DNA from: a virus
Virus record (IMG/VR): IMGVR_UViG_3300037487_002249
Span: 1-21,396 of that record
DNA: 21,396 nucleotides
Strand: one strand, 5' to 3'
Shown piece after piece: positions 7,139-13,857 of the stretch. Under the pieces are notes generated by a model that ran no database searches, was not told where the DNA came from, and was given only the letters and a program-made list of their open reading frames with translations. Within the stretch, counting starts at the first letter, position 1. Every line of letters begins with the position of its first letter. Position numbers and translations under genes: made by a program.

Positions 7139-8796
7139 GGTCGTTCGGGGAGGGTGCGGTCGCGATTGGCTTGAGCGATGCCGGCGGCCATGCCGGATGC
7201 CAGTTCGGATTCGAGCACGCGTGCGGAATCCGGATCGGCCATCAGATCCTTCTTTAGGGTTTCGTAGTCCTCGAGAAGCGTCACCAACTTGGCGCGTTGC
7301 AAGGCGGGGTCGGAAATATCCAGAATCGCCGCAAGGCGCGCGCGGAAGGGCTGCAGGTCGGCTGCAAGCGCGCGGCGCAGGGCCGAGGCCGGGGCCGCTT
7401 CGTTCAGCGCAGTCTCATCAGTGGCCTCCGCCTGAACCTCGGCGCTGCCCTCTGCCCTCTGATCTCCGTCTTCCGTCTTCTGTCTTCCGTCTTCTGCCTT
7501 CAGTCCTCCGTCCTCCGTCCTCAGTCCTCGGTCTTCCGTCTTCAGTCCTCGGTCCTGTCCCATCGGGCCGAAGGAAGGCGCAGCCGGCGCTTCGAGCAGA
7601 TCGTCATCGGGAGCTGGCAGCGGGCGGTTGTAACGCTCGGAGGTGGCCTTGACGCTGATCGGGAACTTGTGTTTGGCCAGGAACTCGTCAATGCGCAGGT
7701 CCAGATCGGTCTGAGTTTTCTGCGCGCCCGAGACTTTGACGTAGGCCAGCGCGCGGGTGCCTTTGCCGAAGGTGTATTCGAGGACCAGCGGGTCGATCTT
7801 GTAGTTCAGCGTCTCGGAGAGCCAGCCGATGTCATCGTCCTCGATGATGTCGGATTCCTCGCCCTGGAGGCTGGCGCCCTGGCCCTGGCCCTGGCCGGCG
7901 CTGATGGTCGAGAGATCCGCGCCGCGCCACAGCGCCGCCATCGCGCGGTCCATGCGCTCGACCAGCGCCGGGTAAGGCAGCTCGCCGGTGGCGCTGAACT
8001 CGATGGCCTTGATCTCGCTCGACCGGTTCCGCACCCAGGCGAACTCGCTGGCGGCCTTCTCGACGGCCGTTACCAGGTTGTTCCATTCCTCGGTGCCGAC
8101 CGCCGCGTCGGTGACGCCTTCGATGCCCGGCATGCCGTGGCGGCTGCAATAGACCAACCAATCGCGCAGCGGGATGTGTTTGTACATCCAGGCGACGGCG
8201 CAGGCGATCATCACGCCGCGGCCCTTGGTCACCATCCATGCGCCGGGGTCCATGTCCACTCCATTCAAGCCGTAGGGCGTGGCGATGAAGCGCATGCGGC
8301 CTTCGGTGTTCTCGAAGAACCAAAGCGGGCACTGGATGAACTGCGCGGTGTAACCGTCCTGGGCGTGCGACCACACCAGATTATGCACCGCGTAGCGCTT
8401 GCCCTTGGCGTCCATCATCTGGCGCAGCAGCAGCGCCATGCCGCCGCGTTCGTCCTGGTCCACCGCGCTGGTGGCGGTGAGATTGTTGTAGAACGCTTCG
8501 AGGACTTCCTTCTGGCGCTGGGCTTCGGCGGCCGTGGCTTCGTCCTGGGTATCGACGGTCAGGATTTCCCAGCCGTGCCTGGCGACGGCGGCCTTGGCTT
8601 TGGGCACGACGCTGGCCAGGGTGTCGTCCCGCTCCTCGATGGCATCCATCACCTGCGAGAGGTTCCGCAGGTAGCCGGATCGGAATTCGTCGAGGTACGC
8701 GGAGAGCCGGTCCGCGGTGAGGCTCTTGAGGGGGTTGAACCGGGACTGCTTCTCGGCTTTGACCAGGTCCGATGAGAATGAGAAGGCGCTATTCAC
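7135..8796 (-). CDS. Portal protein (DUF935, Mu gp29-like), 553 aa
   Basis: A DUF935-type portal, the twelve-subunit ring through which DNA is packaged and to which the neck attaches. It begins MNSAFSFSSDLVKAEKQSR, with LSAYLDEFRSGYLRNLSQVMDAIEERD as the N-terminal helix region. ASVVPKAKAAVARHGWEI and DWLVYCSRHGMPGIEG are characteristic of the family. WLSETLNYKIDPLVLEYTFG and KFPISVKATSERYNRPLP close the conserved core. Residues about 413-451 are an inserted acidic heptad-repeat peptide (units such as GLKTEDR and GLRTEDG) encoded by a 7-nt array. A C-terminal helical region follows. Both ends are coupled: ATGA with the terminase upstream and ATGA with the I-like gene downstream. Confidence 0.9.
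   Translation of the reverse strand: MNSAFSFSSDLVKAEKQSRFNPLKSLTADRLSAYLDEFRSGYLRNLSQVMDAIEERDDTLASVVPKAKAAVARHGWEILTVDTQDEATAAEAQRQKEVLEAFYNNLTATSAVDQDERGGMALLLRQMMDAKGKRYAVHNLVWSHAQDGYTAQFIQCPLWFFENTEGRMRFIATPYGLNGVDMDPGAWMVTKGRGVMIACAVAWMYKHIPLRDWLVYCSRHGMPGIEGVTDAAVGTEEWNNLVTAVEKAASEFAWVRNRSSEIKAIEFSATGELPYPALVERMDRAMAALWRGADLSTISAGQGQGQGASLQGEESDIIEDDDIGWLSETLNYKIDPLVLEYTFGKGTRALAYVKVSGAQKTQTDLDLRIDEFLAKHKFPISVKATSERYNRPLPAPDDDLLEAPAAPSFGPMGQDRGLKTEDRGLRTEDGGLKAEDGRQKTEDGDQRAEGSAEVQAEATDETALNEAAPASALRRALAADLQPFRARLAAILDISDPALQRAKLVTLLEDYETLKKDLMADPDSARVLESELASGMAAGIAQANRDRTLPERP
7445..7560. repeat. Long in-frame heptanucleotide array (about 16 units)
   Basis: Plus-strand units such as CTCCGTC, TTCCGTC, TTCTGTC and TTCAGTC repeat with a strict 7-nt period from about 7445 to 7560. 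On the coding (minus) strand the unit is purine-rich (GAGGACG, GAAGACG). Because 7 and 3 share no factor, three units make one 7-residue peptide repeat in the portal protein, and no stop codon arises in the used frame. It is the longest array in the window. Confidence 0.95.
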
Positions 8797-10874
8797 AGCA
8801 CGGTCCTCCGGGAGCCGCCGCCGTGGCGGTCAAAGGTTTCGCGGGCGGTGGGCACAGCGGTGTAGGCAAACGGGGCCACTTGCCGCCCGACGCCACCCTC
8901 CTGCTCGGCCAGGGCCGCATACGCATCGGCCAGGAGCAGGTGGTTGTCCGTCTTGTCCACGTAGTCGGCCAGCTCGCCCGTCTTCTCATCCTTGGCGCGC
9001 TGGCTGCCCGTGAGAAGGTGCGAGTCCAAGGCTTCCAGGATCGCGGGCGCGCCCGGCTTTCGCAGGGGCATCCGCAGTGCCGGCGTCTGGCGAATGGACC
9101 GCTTGCCCCCGAGGTCCAGGACCTCGATCACGTTTTCCTGCGGCGTCAATAATTCGCGGATGGCCCGGTCAATGGTCTCGAACCGGTTGCACTCGATCAG
9201 CGGAACGAACTTCTTGTGCGGGCCGTCATCGAACTCGTGGGCCGCGTGCGAGATGCCATCACCAATGTTGCGCTTGCTGAATCGCACCACGGCGCAGCGC
9301 AAGTTTCGCCAGCGCTGGTTGCGTCCGTCCCAGGTCAGGCCGCCGGGCAGGGAGACATAGGCGTCCTTGGCGTTCCAATCCACCTTCGGCCAATGCGTGA
9401 GCTGGTCGAGCTGGTTCAGGATCAGCGCCAGAGTGCGGGCCTCGGTGACGGCCGGGCGCTCGTCAATGAACAGGCACCCGACGTTGTTGGCGGCGCACAA
9501 CGCCAGCGTGCGCTGCACCACGTCGGCCACCGCAATCTGATCGGCGCGGACCAGTCGCTTGTCGCCTGAATGGGCGCGGTCGCGGATCGCCAGCCAGCAG
9601 CGGTCACCGGTGTCCAGGCCGCCAACGACATAGGTGTTGGGCCGGTGGTGACCGAACTCGAAGGGATCCACGCGCCGCGCCCGATCAAGAATGGCGGGCG
9701 TCAACGCCTGGGCGGTGCTCTTGGGATCGGCCAGGCGGTCGCAACGGAACGACACCATCTCTTCGGAGTCCGCGACGGCGCGCGTCCAGTGCGCGACGAT
9801 CTGGCTGAGGTCAATGGCAGGACAGGACAGTTGGCTGATTCGGTAGCTCCATCGTCGCTGGGGCAGGCGCTCGGGTCGGCGGTGTTGCCATCGAAGTCGC
9901 TGCCGGTCCAGCTCGTGGCCGCAGTGTAGACATCCCAAGAAATAGTGCCCGTCGGGTTCATAGGTGGCGCATACGGTTTCGGGCTCGGCGGGGCGGCGGA
10001 AGTCGCCCTCGAAGGTAAGTTGCGGGGCGTGATCCGTGATCCGTGATCCGTGATGAACGCGCACGATGCCGGGGAAGTTGTCCTCCGGGTTCCACCATTT
10101 CTTGCAGTGCGGGCATTGGACTTCCACCACGCCCTGGCTGCCTTGCTCCCATTGGCGGTTCTGCCCGGAGCCGTGTACACGTTGGGTGCCGACGATGATC
10201 TGCAGACGCAGCGCACTGGCCGTCATGCGGCCGCTCAGGAACTTGGCCTTGTCGCGCGGGATGTCGTCTTCCTCGTCGCGCACCACCACGTCCATGCTGA
10301 AGGTGGTGGGGATTTTCTTGAGCCCGCGGAACATGCCCACGCTCTTGCGCTCTCCGTCGGTGACCAGGAACGCGCCCTTGGTGTTGACGGCCCGTCCGCT
10401 CTTGTTCACCGCCTTGCCCACCTGCGTCATGCGGGCGAACCATCCGATTTGGTCCACCACGTCCGGCCTGAACTTGGCGTCCACCACGGCATCCGCCAAA
10501 CCATCGTCCGGCAGATAGACGCCGGCGCTCAGGAAGCGGCAGGCGGTGAGGTAAGCCGCCAGATGAAGTTCCAGCACCGTCTTGCCAAACTGCGCGCCGC
10601 CGGCCAGCACAATGGTCGAGTCCTTGAGCGGCGTGCCGGTGTGCGATCCAATGACGTGGTCAATGGTGTCGCAGACTTCAATGAGCGGCTCGCGCCCGGC
10701 GAAGGTGTAGCTGGTGTAGCGGCCAGCATCGGGCCCGGCGGTGATCTTCACCCGCGCGTGCTGCTCCAGGAATTCTCGGAAACTGCCCACGCGCGGCGCA
10801 TCCACCGCGCGCTCGGATAGCCGCGCGTCGAGTTGGGCCAGAGCGGATTTCGGATTGCGGCTTGCGGATTTCAT
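8793..10874 (-). CDS. terL: Terminase large subunit (GpA-like), 693 aa
   Basis: The packaging motor and endonuclease. I start it at ATG 10874, which overlaps the small terminase stop as ATGA; the open frame extends to 11576, but that extension is antisense-like Arg/Ala-rich sequence. The Walker A-like motif is AGGAQFGKT (91-99) and Walker B is VVVRDEEDDIP (197-206 or so). A zinc ribbon follows with Cys254-x2-Cys257 and Cys315-x2-Cys318, as in lambda GpA-type terminases. GGLDTGDRCWLAI (Asp421) and CLFIDERPA (Asp471) are likely nuclease metal ligands. Residues about 273-282 (VHHGSRITDH region), between the two zinc knuckles, are encoded by a 7-nt repeat. The protein ends ERFDRHGGGSRRTVL-like, with the stop overlapping the portal start. 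Confidence 0.88.
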   Translation of the reverse strand: MKSASRNPKSALAQLDARLSERAVDAPRVGSFREFLEQHARVKITAGPDAGRYTSYTFAGREPLIEVCDTIDHVIGSHTGTPLKDSTIVLAGGAQFGKTVLELHLAAYLTACRFLSAGVYLPDDGLADAVVDAKFRPDVVDQIGWFARMTQVGKAVNKSGRAVNTKGAFLVTDGERKSVGMFRGLKKIPTTFSMDVVVRDEEDDIPRDKAKFLSGRMTASALRLQIIVGTQRVHGSGQNRQWEQGSQGVVEVQCPHCKKWWNPEDNFPGIVRVHHGSRITDHAPQLTFEGDFRRPAEPETVCATYEPDGHYFLGCLHCGHELDRQRLRWQHRRPERLPQRRWSYRISQLSCPAIDLSQIVAHWTRAVADSEEMVSFRCDRLADPKSTAQALTPAILDRARRVDPFEFGHHRPNTYVVGGLDTGDRCWLAIRDRAHSGDKRLVRADQIAVADVVQRTLALCAANNVGCLFIDERPAVTEARTLALILNQLDQLTHWPKVDWNAKDAYVSLPGGLTWDGRNQRWRNLRCAVVRFSKRNIGDGISHAAHEFDDGPHKKFVPLIECNRFETIDRAIRELLTPQENVIEVLDLGGKRSIRQTPALRMPLRKPGAPAILEALDSHLLTGSQRAKDEKTGELADYVDKTDNHLLLADAYAALAEQEGGVGRQVAPFAYTAVPTARETFDRHGGGSRRTVL
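10029..10056. repeat. Heptanucleotide array inside terL, 4 copies
   Basis: GTGATCC occurs three times and is followed by GTGATGA. It lies in frame in the terminase gene, in the loop between the two halves of the zinc ribbon. Confidence 0.9.
10844..10871. repeat. Heptanucleotide array at the terL start, 4 copies
   Basis: Units CGGATTT, CGGATTG, CGGCTTG, CGGATTT, directly inside the ATG at 10872-10874. It encodes residues about 2-11 of the terminase (KSASRNPKSA). Confidence 0.85.
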
Positions 10875-11428
10875 CCTGCCGTGGCTTCCGCGATGACCGC
10901 CCGAAATTGGTCGTAGAGCTTGCGCGCCGCCGCGTTGCTCTTGATCTCCTCGTAGAGCGCGTCGAGCCCGGCCTCGATCTTGGTCTTGAGCTGGGCGGAG
11001 AGTTTCTCGCGCTCCAACTGCATGCGGCGTTCCTGCTGATCGAGCTTGGCCTTCTCCATCTCGGCCTTTCCGCGCGCCGTCGCGAAGGCCAGATAGGTCT
11101 GCGCATCGTTCTGCTGGATCGCTTGCAGTTGGAAGAACTCGTTGGCGTAGCCCTGCAGATCCGGCTCGCTCAGGTCGGGCCGCTTGCGCCGCAGCAGCTC
11201 GATCATCGTCAGCGCCGATTGCTCGAACCCCTTGAACTGCGAGCGCAATTGATACCAGGACAAGAAATCGGACAGCGACGTGCGCGACACCTTGACGCCA
11301 TCGGCCTTCAGCCAAGCGGCGGTCTCGGCCAGCTTGTGCGTCAGCAGGTGCTCGACAACCTCCTGCTGGCGAGCTTCGGTCTGGGTCTTGAGGACCGAGT
11401 CGCCACGGGGTTTTCTGTTCGCGCTCAT
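10871..11428 (-). CDS. Small terminase subunit-like (Mu gp27/DUF3486 style), 185 aa
   Basis: The N-terminal half reads as a DNA-binding domain of the DUF3486/gp27 type: EVVEHLLTHKLAETAAWLKADGVKVSRTSLSDFLSWYQL, in which 'V-S-R-T-S-L' is the recognition-helix region. The C-terminal half is a long charged coiled coil (ARGKAEMEKAKLDQQERRMQLEREK...) for oligomerisation. In Mu the same protein lies just before the large terminase and recognises packaging DNA. Here it is coupled to terL by ATGA. The order matches Mu. The family call is by pattern; DNA recognition is inferred. Confidence 0.75.
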   Translation of the reverse strand: MSANRKPRGDSVLKTQTEARQQEVVEHLLTHKLAETAAWLKADGVKVSRTSLSDFLSWYQLRSQFKGFEQSALTMIELLRRKRPDLSEPDLQGYANEFFQLQAIQQNDAQTYLAFATARGKAEMEKAKLDQQERRMQLEREKLSAQLKTKIEAGLDALYEEIKSNAAARKLYDQFRAVIAEATAG

Positions 11429-11431
11429 TCA

Positions 11432-11563
11432 TCAACGGCCGCCGGAGTTGACCGTGCGTTTGGGAGGCTGGAGCACGGCCTCGATCTGTTCGATGCGACG
11501 GGTGAGCCGGGCCTGCTCGGCCTCGAGCCGCTTCAATGTCTTTTTCGTGAGTTGAGTTTTCAT
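11432..11563 (-). CDS. Small coiled-coil protein, 43 aa
   Basis: It reads MKTQLTKKTLKRLEAEQARL, then TRRIEQIEAVLQPPKRTVNS with a short tail. It is one amphipathic helix with a heptad of Leu/Ile, then a basic tail. The start overlaps the upstream stop as ATGA and its stop lies 3 nt before the small terminase start, which supports a real, coupled gene despite its size. The longer open frame starting at 11866 is an antisense-like extension. Small helical proteins at this place are common in Mu-like phages (Mu gp24-26 region). Function unknown. Confidence 0.6.
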   Translation of the reverse strand: MKTQLTKKTLKRLEAEQARLTRRIEQIEAVLQPPKRTVNSGGR

Positions 11564-11829
11564 GCGTTCTGGGCAACCCAGTCGGATCCCTCGGCGGTGA
11601 TCCGCCAGCAGTTGTTCTCCGGACTGATCAGCTTTCCGACGGTCTGGATCAGTCCCTTTCCCGCGAGGTAGAGCAGCGTCGGCTCCACGTCCCCGATGGT
11701 GAGGCCGCGAAATCCGTAGGCCGGCAGCATGTGCAGCAGCGCGGTCGCCCCCAGCCCGAAACGCGTGTTGTTGGCCTCGAGGATCGACAGGAGCGCCTGG
11801 CGTAAAAGTTCTCGTTGCTCGGTGTTCAT
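11560..11829 (-). CDS. Small winged-helix-like protein, 89 aa
   Basis: The protein MNTEQRELLRQALLSILEAN... has three helices, then LTIGDVEPTLLYLAGKGLIQ and a beta wing, ENNCWRITAEGSDWVAQ. That order (helix, helix, 'LxxLxxxGLI', two strands, 'W-R-I-T-x-x-G') is the usual appearance of a winged helix. Proteins of this type occur next to the small terminase in several Mu-like phages. It is coupled by ATGA on both sides. It could bind DNA or help packaging; nothing in the sequence decides. Confidence 0.65.
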   Translation of the reverse strand: MNTEQRELLRQALLSILEANNTRFGLGATALLHMLPAYGFRGLTIGDVEPTLLYLAGKGLIQTVGKLISPENNCWRITAEGSDWVAQNA

Positions 11830-12269
11830 GCGCGGCGTTCGATGAGGCGGTCGAGCTTGGCGTCAATCTGCGCGAGCCGCTGATCCTGAATCTCCACGGC
11901 GCGTTCGATCCCGGCGACCTGCCGCCCGAGGTCGTTGATTTTTTCGTGCAGATCCGCCACCATGCCAGTGGTGTCCTTGCGCAGATCGTTCACCAGCCCG
12001 GCGGCGACCAGACTGGATTTGCGCACCTCTTCGTAGATCGCGTCGCGCCGTTGCTTGCTGTATTCCTGGCAGCCCGACACGCGATCCTCGATCTTCGCGA
12101 TCCGGTCCTTGAGCAAATTGGCCTCGCATCCCAGCGCCTCGTTGACCGGCGTGCCGCGCAGGTTGCGGTGCATCGTCATGGCCTGGTTCACAAGCAGCAT
12201 GACGAACGAGGCGCTGCCCAGCCAGGCGGCCAGATTCACGGCGTCAGGGGTGATTTGAGCGAGGAGCAT
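11826..12269 (-). CDS. Membrane-anchored coiled-coil phage protein, 147 aa
   Basis: The start at 12269 gives MLLAQITPDAVNLAAWLGSA and a single membrane segment at about residues 12-31 (NLAAWLGSASFVMLLVNQAM). A long soluble coiled coil follows (ANLLKDRIAKIEDRVSG, then VNDLRKDTTGMVADLHEKIN and ERAVEIQDQRLAQIDAKL). This layout (one N-terminal anchor and a periplasmic coiled coil) is that of inner-membrane spanins or of Mu gp25-like proteins. It lies next to a lipoprotein gene, as would fit a spanin pair. No enzyme motif is present. The longer frame to 12371 only adds a basic antisense-like N-terminus. Confidence 0.55.
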   Translation of the reverse strand: MLLAQITPDAVNLAAWLGSASFVMLLVNQAMTMHRNLRGTPVNEALGCEANLLKDRIAKIEDRVSGCQEYSKQRRDAIYEEVRKSSLVAAGLVNDLRKDTTGMVADLHEKINDLGRQVAGIERAVEIQDQRLAQIDAKLDRLIERRA

Positions 12270-12277
12270 GGGGGGGC

Positions 12278-12305
12278 GTGAAACGGGAAACGTGAAACGT
12301 GAATC
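12278..12305. repeat. Heptanucleotide tandem array, 4 copies
   Basis: Units GTGAAAC, GGGAAAC, GTGAAAC, GTGAATC, in the gap between the lipoprotein stop (12304) and the membrane-protein start (12269). Confidence 0.85.
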
Positions 12306-12813
12306 AGATCCGGCGGGTGCGCTTGGCCACGAGCGGCGCAGGCGGCATCGCGGGGGCAGACCGGGAGACACGGGCCCGAGACGCCGCGGTGCTGTCCAAG
12401 GCGGCTGCTATCCCGTTCCGCACGCTGGTCATCACGCTCAACAGGGCGGGCTGGGACTCGATGTCATAGGCAAACATCGTGACCAGGTCGAATACCAGAA
12501 GCCCCCCTTCCAGGATCAGCGCGCCGTTGTCGCCGCGAAATTCCTCGATCGGCAGTTGGGCCAGCGCCTCCGAGAAGAGCGCGGAACTGTAGTTCGTGGA
12601 ACGCATCAAGCCGTCCAGCGCCGCAACCCCGGCTACGAACGCCGCGCGGTGATCCGGATTCGACTCGAGATCGACGCCCACCGCAATGCGCGCCGCATCG
12701 CCCGCACGGGCCGATACGAACTGGATCACAGCGGGATCGCTCAGAGTTTTGCAGCCGAGCAGCAGCGGGATGATGAACAGCGAAGACGCGAAGACGCGAA
12801 GGGATGAGATCAT
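12304..12813 (-). CDS. Phage lipoprotein, 169 aa
   Basis: From ATG 12813 the protein begins MISSLRVFASSLFIIPLLLG with Cys21, a convincing signal peptide and lipobox (L-L-G-C). It is probably exported and lipid-anchored. The mature part has no motif I know: it is helical with GLMRSTNYSSALFSEALAQL and EGGLLVFDLVTMFAYDI. It may act in lysis (outer-membrane spanin partner) or change the host surface; it is longer than Rz1-like proteins. The start overlaps the upstream small ORF as ATGA. The beginning of the signal peptide is encoded by an 8-nt tandem array. Confidence 0.65.
   Translation of the reverse strand: MISSLRVFASSLFIIPLLLGCKTLSDPAVIQFVSARAGDAARIAVGVDLESNPDHRAAFVAGVAALDGLMRSTNYSSALFSEALAQLPIEEFRGDNGALILEGGLLVFDLVTMFAYDIESQPALLSVMTSVRNGIAAALDSTAASRARVSRSAPAMPPAPLVAKRTRRI
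12780..12803. repeat. Octanucleotide tandem array, 3 copies
   Basis: Units GCGAAGAC, GCGAAGAC, GCGAAGGG. It lies inside the signal-peptide codons of the lipoprotein (residues about 4-11). Confidence 0.85.
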
Positions 12814-13037
12814 AGAGGCAGGGGTTGTTGGTTGAGGTTGAAGTGGCGCACGTCTCGAAACGCGGAGGGCACTCCGCAATCGAGGATGCGCGAGCCGAGA
12901 AGGAAATGAACCGGGACGCCGCGGGAAGGAAACCGAGTCGATGCGTGACTCCAGTTCAGGAGACCGGGCGCCCGGTCAAAGCTGGTGGGCTGCTCCCGTC
13001 CGAACTGCTTCAATGTTTCACGCATCACGGCGCGCAT
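12810..13037 (-). CDS. Doubtful small CDS, 75 aa
   Basis: This open frame ends in an ATGA overlap with the lipoprotein start, which is the coupling style of this arm. Yet the start lies in the loop of a 15-bp perfect hairpin and the protein (MRAVMRETLKQFGREQPTSF...) has no recognisable domain, no charge pattern and several Pro/Arg runs. I cannot decide whether it is a gene. It could be the remnant of a longer gene. An alternative minus-strand frame (13018-13176) overlaps its start. Confidence 0.3.
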   Translation of the reverse strand: MRAVMRETLKQFGREQPTSFDRAPGLLNWSHASTRFPSRGVPVHFLLGSRILDCGVPSAFRDVRHFNLNQQPLPL

Positions 13038-13176
13038 TCTGCGCGCCGTGATGCGAAGTGGCTTCCCCAGGGTGGGAGGATTCTGCGGGCCGGGGAAAAC
13101 GGACGAAAACGGGGATCAGGTTTTCTTGGGCAGGCCTACAACCGCGTAGGACAAGCACAAATCCTGCTACCAACAT
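13018..13176 (-). CDS. Possible small membrane/lipoprotein-like peptide, 52 aa
   Basis: A frame too short for most gene finders. It begins MLVAGFVLVLRGCRPAQENL: a short hydrophobic stretch, a Cys at residue 13 and a proline-rich mature part. The open frame upstream of this ATG is also hydrophobic (GIIVFAFV). Short proline-rich lipoproteins of this size resemble Rz1 outer-membrane spanins. However, Arg before Gly-Cys is a poor lipobox, no Shine-Dalgarno is visible, and the 3' half runs through the hairpin. Treat as a weak candidate. Confidence 0.25.
   Translation of the reverse strand: MLVAGFVLVLRGCRPAQENLIPVFVRFPRPAESSHPGEATSHHGAQNARRDA
13021..13055. repeat. 15-bp perfect inverted repeat (hairpin)
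   Basis: CGCATCACGGCGCGC (13021-13035) is perfectly complementary to 13041-13055 across a 5-nt loop (ATTCT). No T-tract follows on either strand, so it is not a classical intrinsic terminator. It may be a REP-like palindrome, an mRNA-processing hairpin or a protein site. It lies in the 12814-13281 stretch, the longest part of the window without a confident gene. Confidence 0.85.
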
Positions 13177-13281
13177 CACGAAGGCGAAAACGATGATGCC
13201 TCATGGTTGAACACTGGAAGAAATTGCCGGAGAGGGACAGGCTGATTCTGATTGGCGAGCTGATAGTAGTGCTCGATGCAA

Positions 13282-13761
13282 TCATGTTTTCCCTTTGTCC
13301 GCTACCTTCCGCTTCCGCTCAAGGTCTGCCAGAATATTGTCCCTTACGGCGAGGACGGATTTGTGATCGGACTTGTGTGGGCTTGAACTAGAGGATGCTC
13401 GATCCGCTTGTTCGGATCGCATGGTCTTAGCCATCCTCTCCAGCACAGCGAAGTCCGTCCCCGATTCCCGGTGTAGGGCCAAGGCGTTTTCAACGAACGG
13501 CTCGATTTCTTTATCCTTCGCAATTACCGCTGTGATAATTGCGTCGCGCTCTAAACGTTCGGCGGCCAGAAGGCAGGCTATCCGGATATTACGCATCGCG
13601 GATTCCCCTGCCACATTACTGCCTGCAACGTACTTTCTCAGGGTGTTTTTTTGGGCCTGAGTCGGCTTCAGATAGATCATTTCCGCCAGTTGGTCTATGT
13701 CCACATGGACGGGCTCCATCCATGTTTTTATCTGTTGCGCCTGCTTCGGGAATTTCGGCAT
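13282..13761 (-). CDS. Unknown protein at the divergent switch, possible regulator, 159 aa
   Basis: It begins MPKFPKQAQQIKTWMEPVHV and is helical throughout. Residues about 21-70 (DIDQLAEMIYLKPTQAQKNTLRKYVAGSN) could hold a helix-turn-helix, with an 'L-A-x-x-I-x-L-x-P-x-Q' start. A middle helical region (RNIRIACLLAAERLERDAII) and a Ser/Lys-rich linker follow. The C-terminal SVLAVRDNILADLERKRKV is highly charged. It is the first leftward gene and faces the HTH gene at 13858 across a 96-nt region with a dyad, where a phage repressor or late activator is expected. I do not recognise a family. No Shine-Dalgarno is visible before its ATG. Confidence 0.6.
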   Translation of the reverse strand: MPKFPKQAQQIKTWMEPVHVDIDQLAEMIYLKPTQAQKNTLRKYVAGSNVAGESAMRNIRIACLLAAERLERDAIITAVIAKDKEIEPFVENALALHRESGTDFAVLERMAKTMRSEQADRASSSSSPHKSDHKSVLAVRDNILADLERKRKVADKGKT

Positions 13762-13857
13762 TTCAATTTATTTTGAAATTATTTGTTGACTGTCACAACC
13801 GTGAAGCCCATTTTCTCGTTGTGACAAGTCACCGTTCTGAAAAGAAGTAGCGCAACC
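13762..13857. promoter_or_regulatory. Divergent promoter/operator region
   Basis: It contains the inverted repeat TGTCACAAC (13791-13799) and GTTGTGACA (13818-13826), extended to 12 bp by GAC/GTC with one extra base, with an 18-nt centre. A second dyad, ATTTCAA (13760-13766) and TTGAAAT (13773-13779), overlaps the leftward start. On the plus strand TTGACT (13786-13791) with CATTTT 17 nt later could be a promoter. On the minus strand TTGTGA with CAAAAT 17 nt later could be another, placed so close to the ATG that the mRNA would have almost no leader. The dyad arms cover both proposed -35 boxes, so one bound regulator could control both directions. Confidence 0.55.

Larger units (their letters stand above)
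12814..13281. other. 468-nt stretch without a confident gene
   Basis: The stretch lies between the lipoprotein start and the stop of the 159-aa gene. It holds the 15-bp hairpin, a faint 7-nt-period pattern near 12822-12843, and several short overlapping frames on both strands, including a plus-strand frame from 13203 with a hydrophobic segment. None looks like a known lysis or regulatory gene. In other transposable phages a lysis enzyme or an Mor/C-like late activator often sits between early and late genes, but I see neither here. Confidence 0.6.

Noticed and set aside
7445-7560. CRISPR-like array
   Set aside because: Units are 7 nt, contiguous and without spacers; it is a simple tandem repeat in a coding region.
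7297-8775. 492-aa plus-strand frame over the portal
   Set aside because: Shadow of the DUF935 portal; part of it is only the translated repeat array.
10875-11576. N-terminal extension of the terminase to a 927-aa protein
   Set aside because: The extension is Arg/Ala/Gly-rich antisense-like sequence over the small terminase gene; the ATGA overlap at 10871-10874 gives a better start.
12825-13196. 123-aa plus-strand frame in the 468-nt stretch
   Set aside because: No motif, basic low-complexity C-terminus, runs through the 15-bp hairpin and opposes the local transcription direction.
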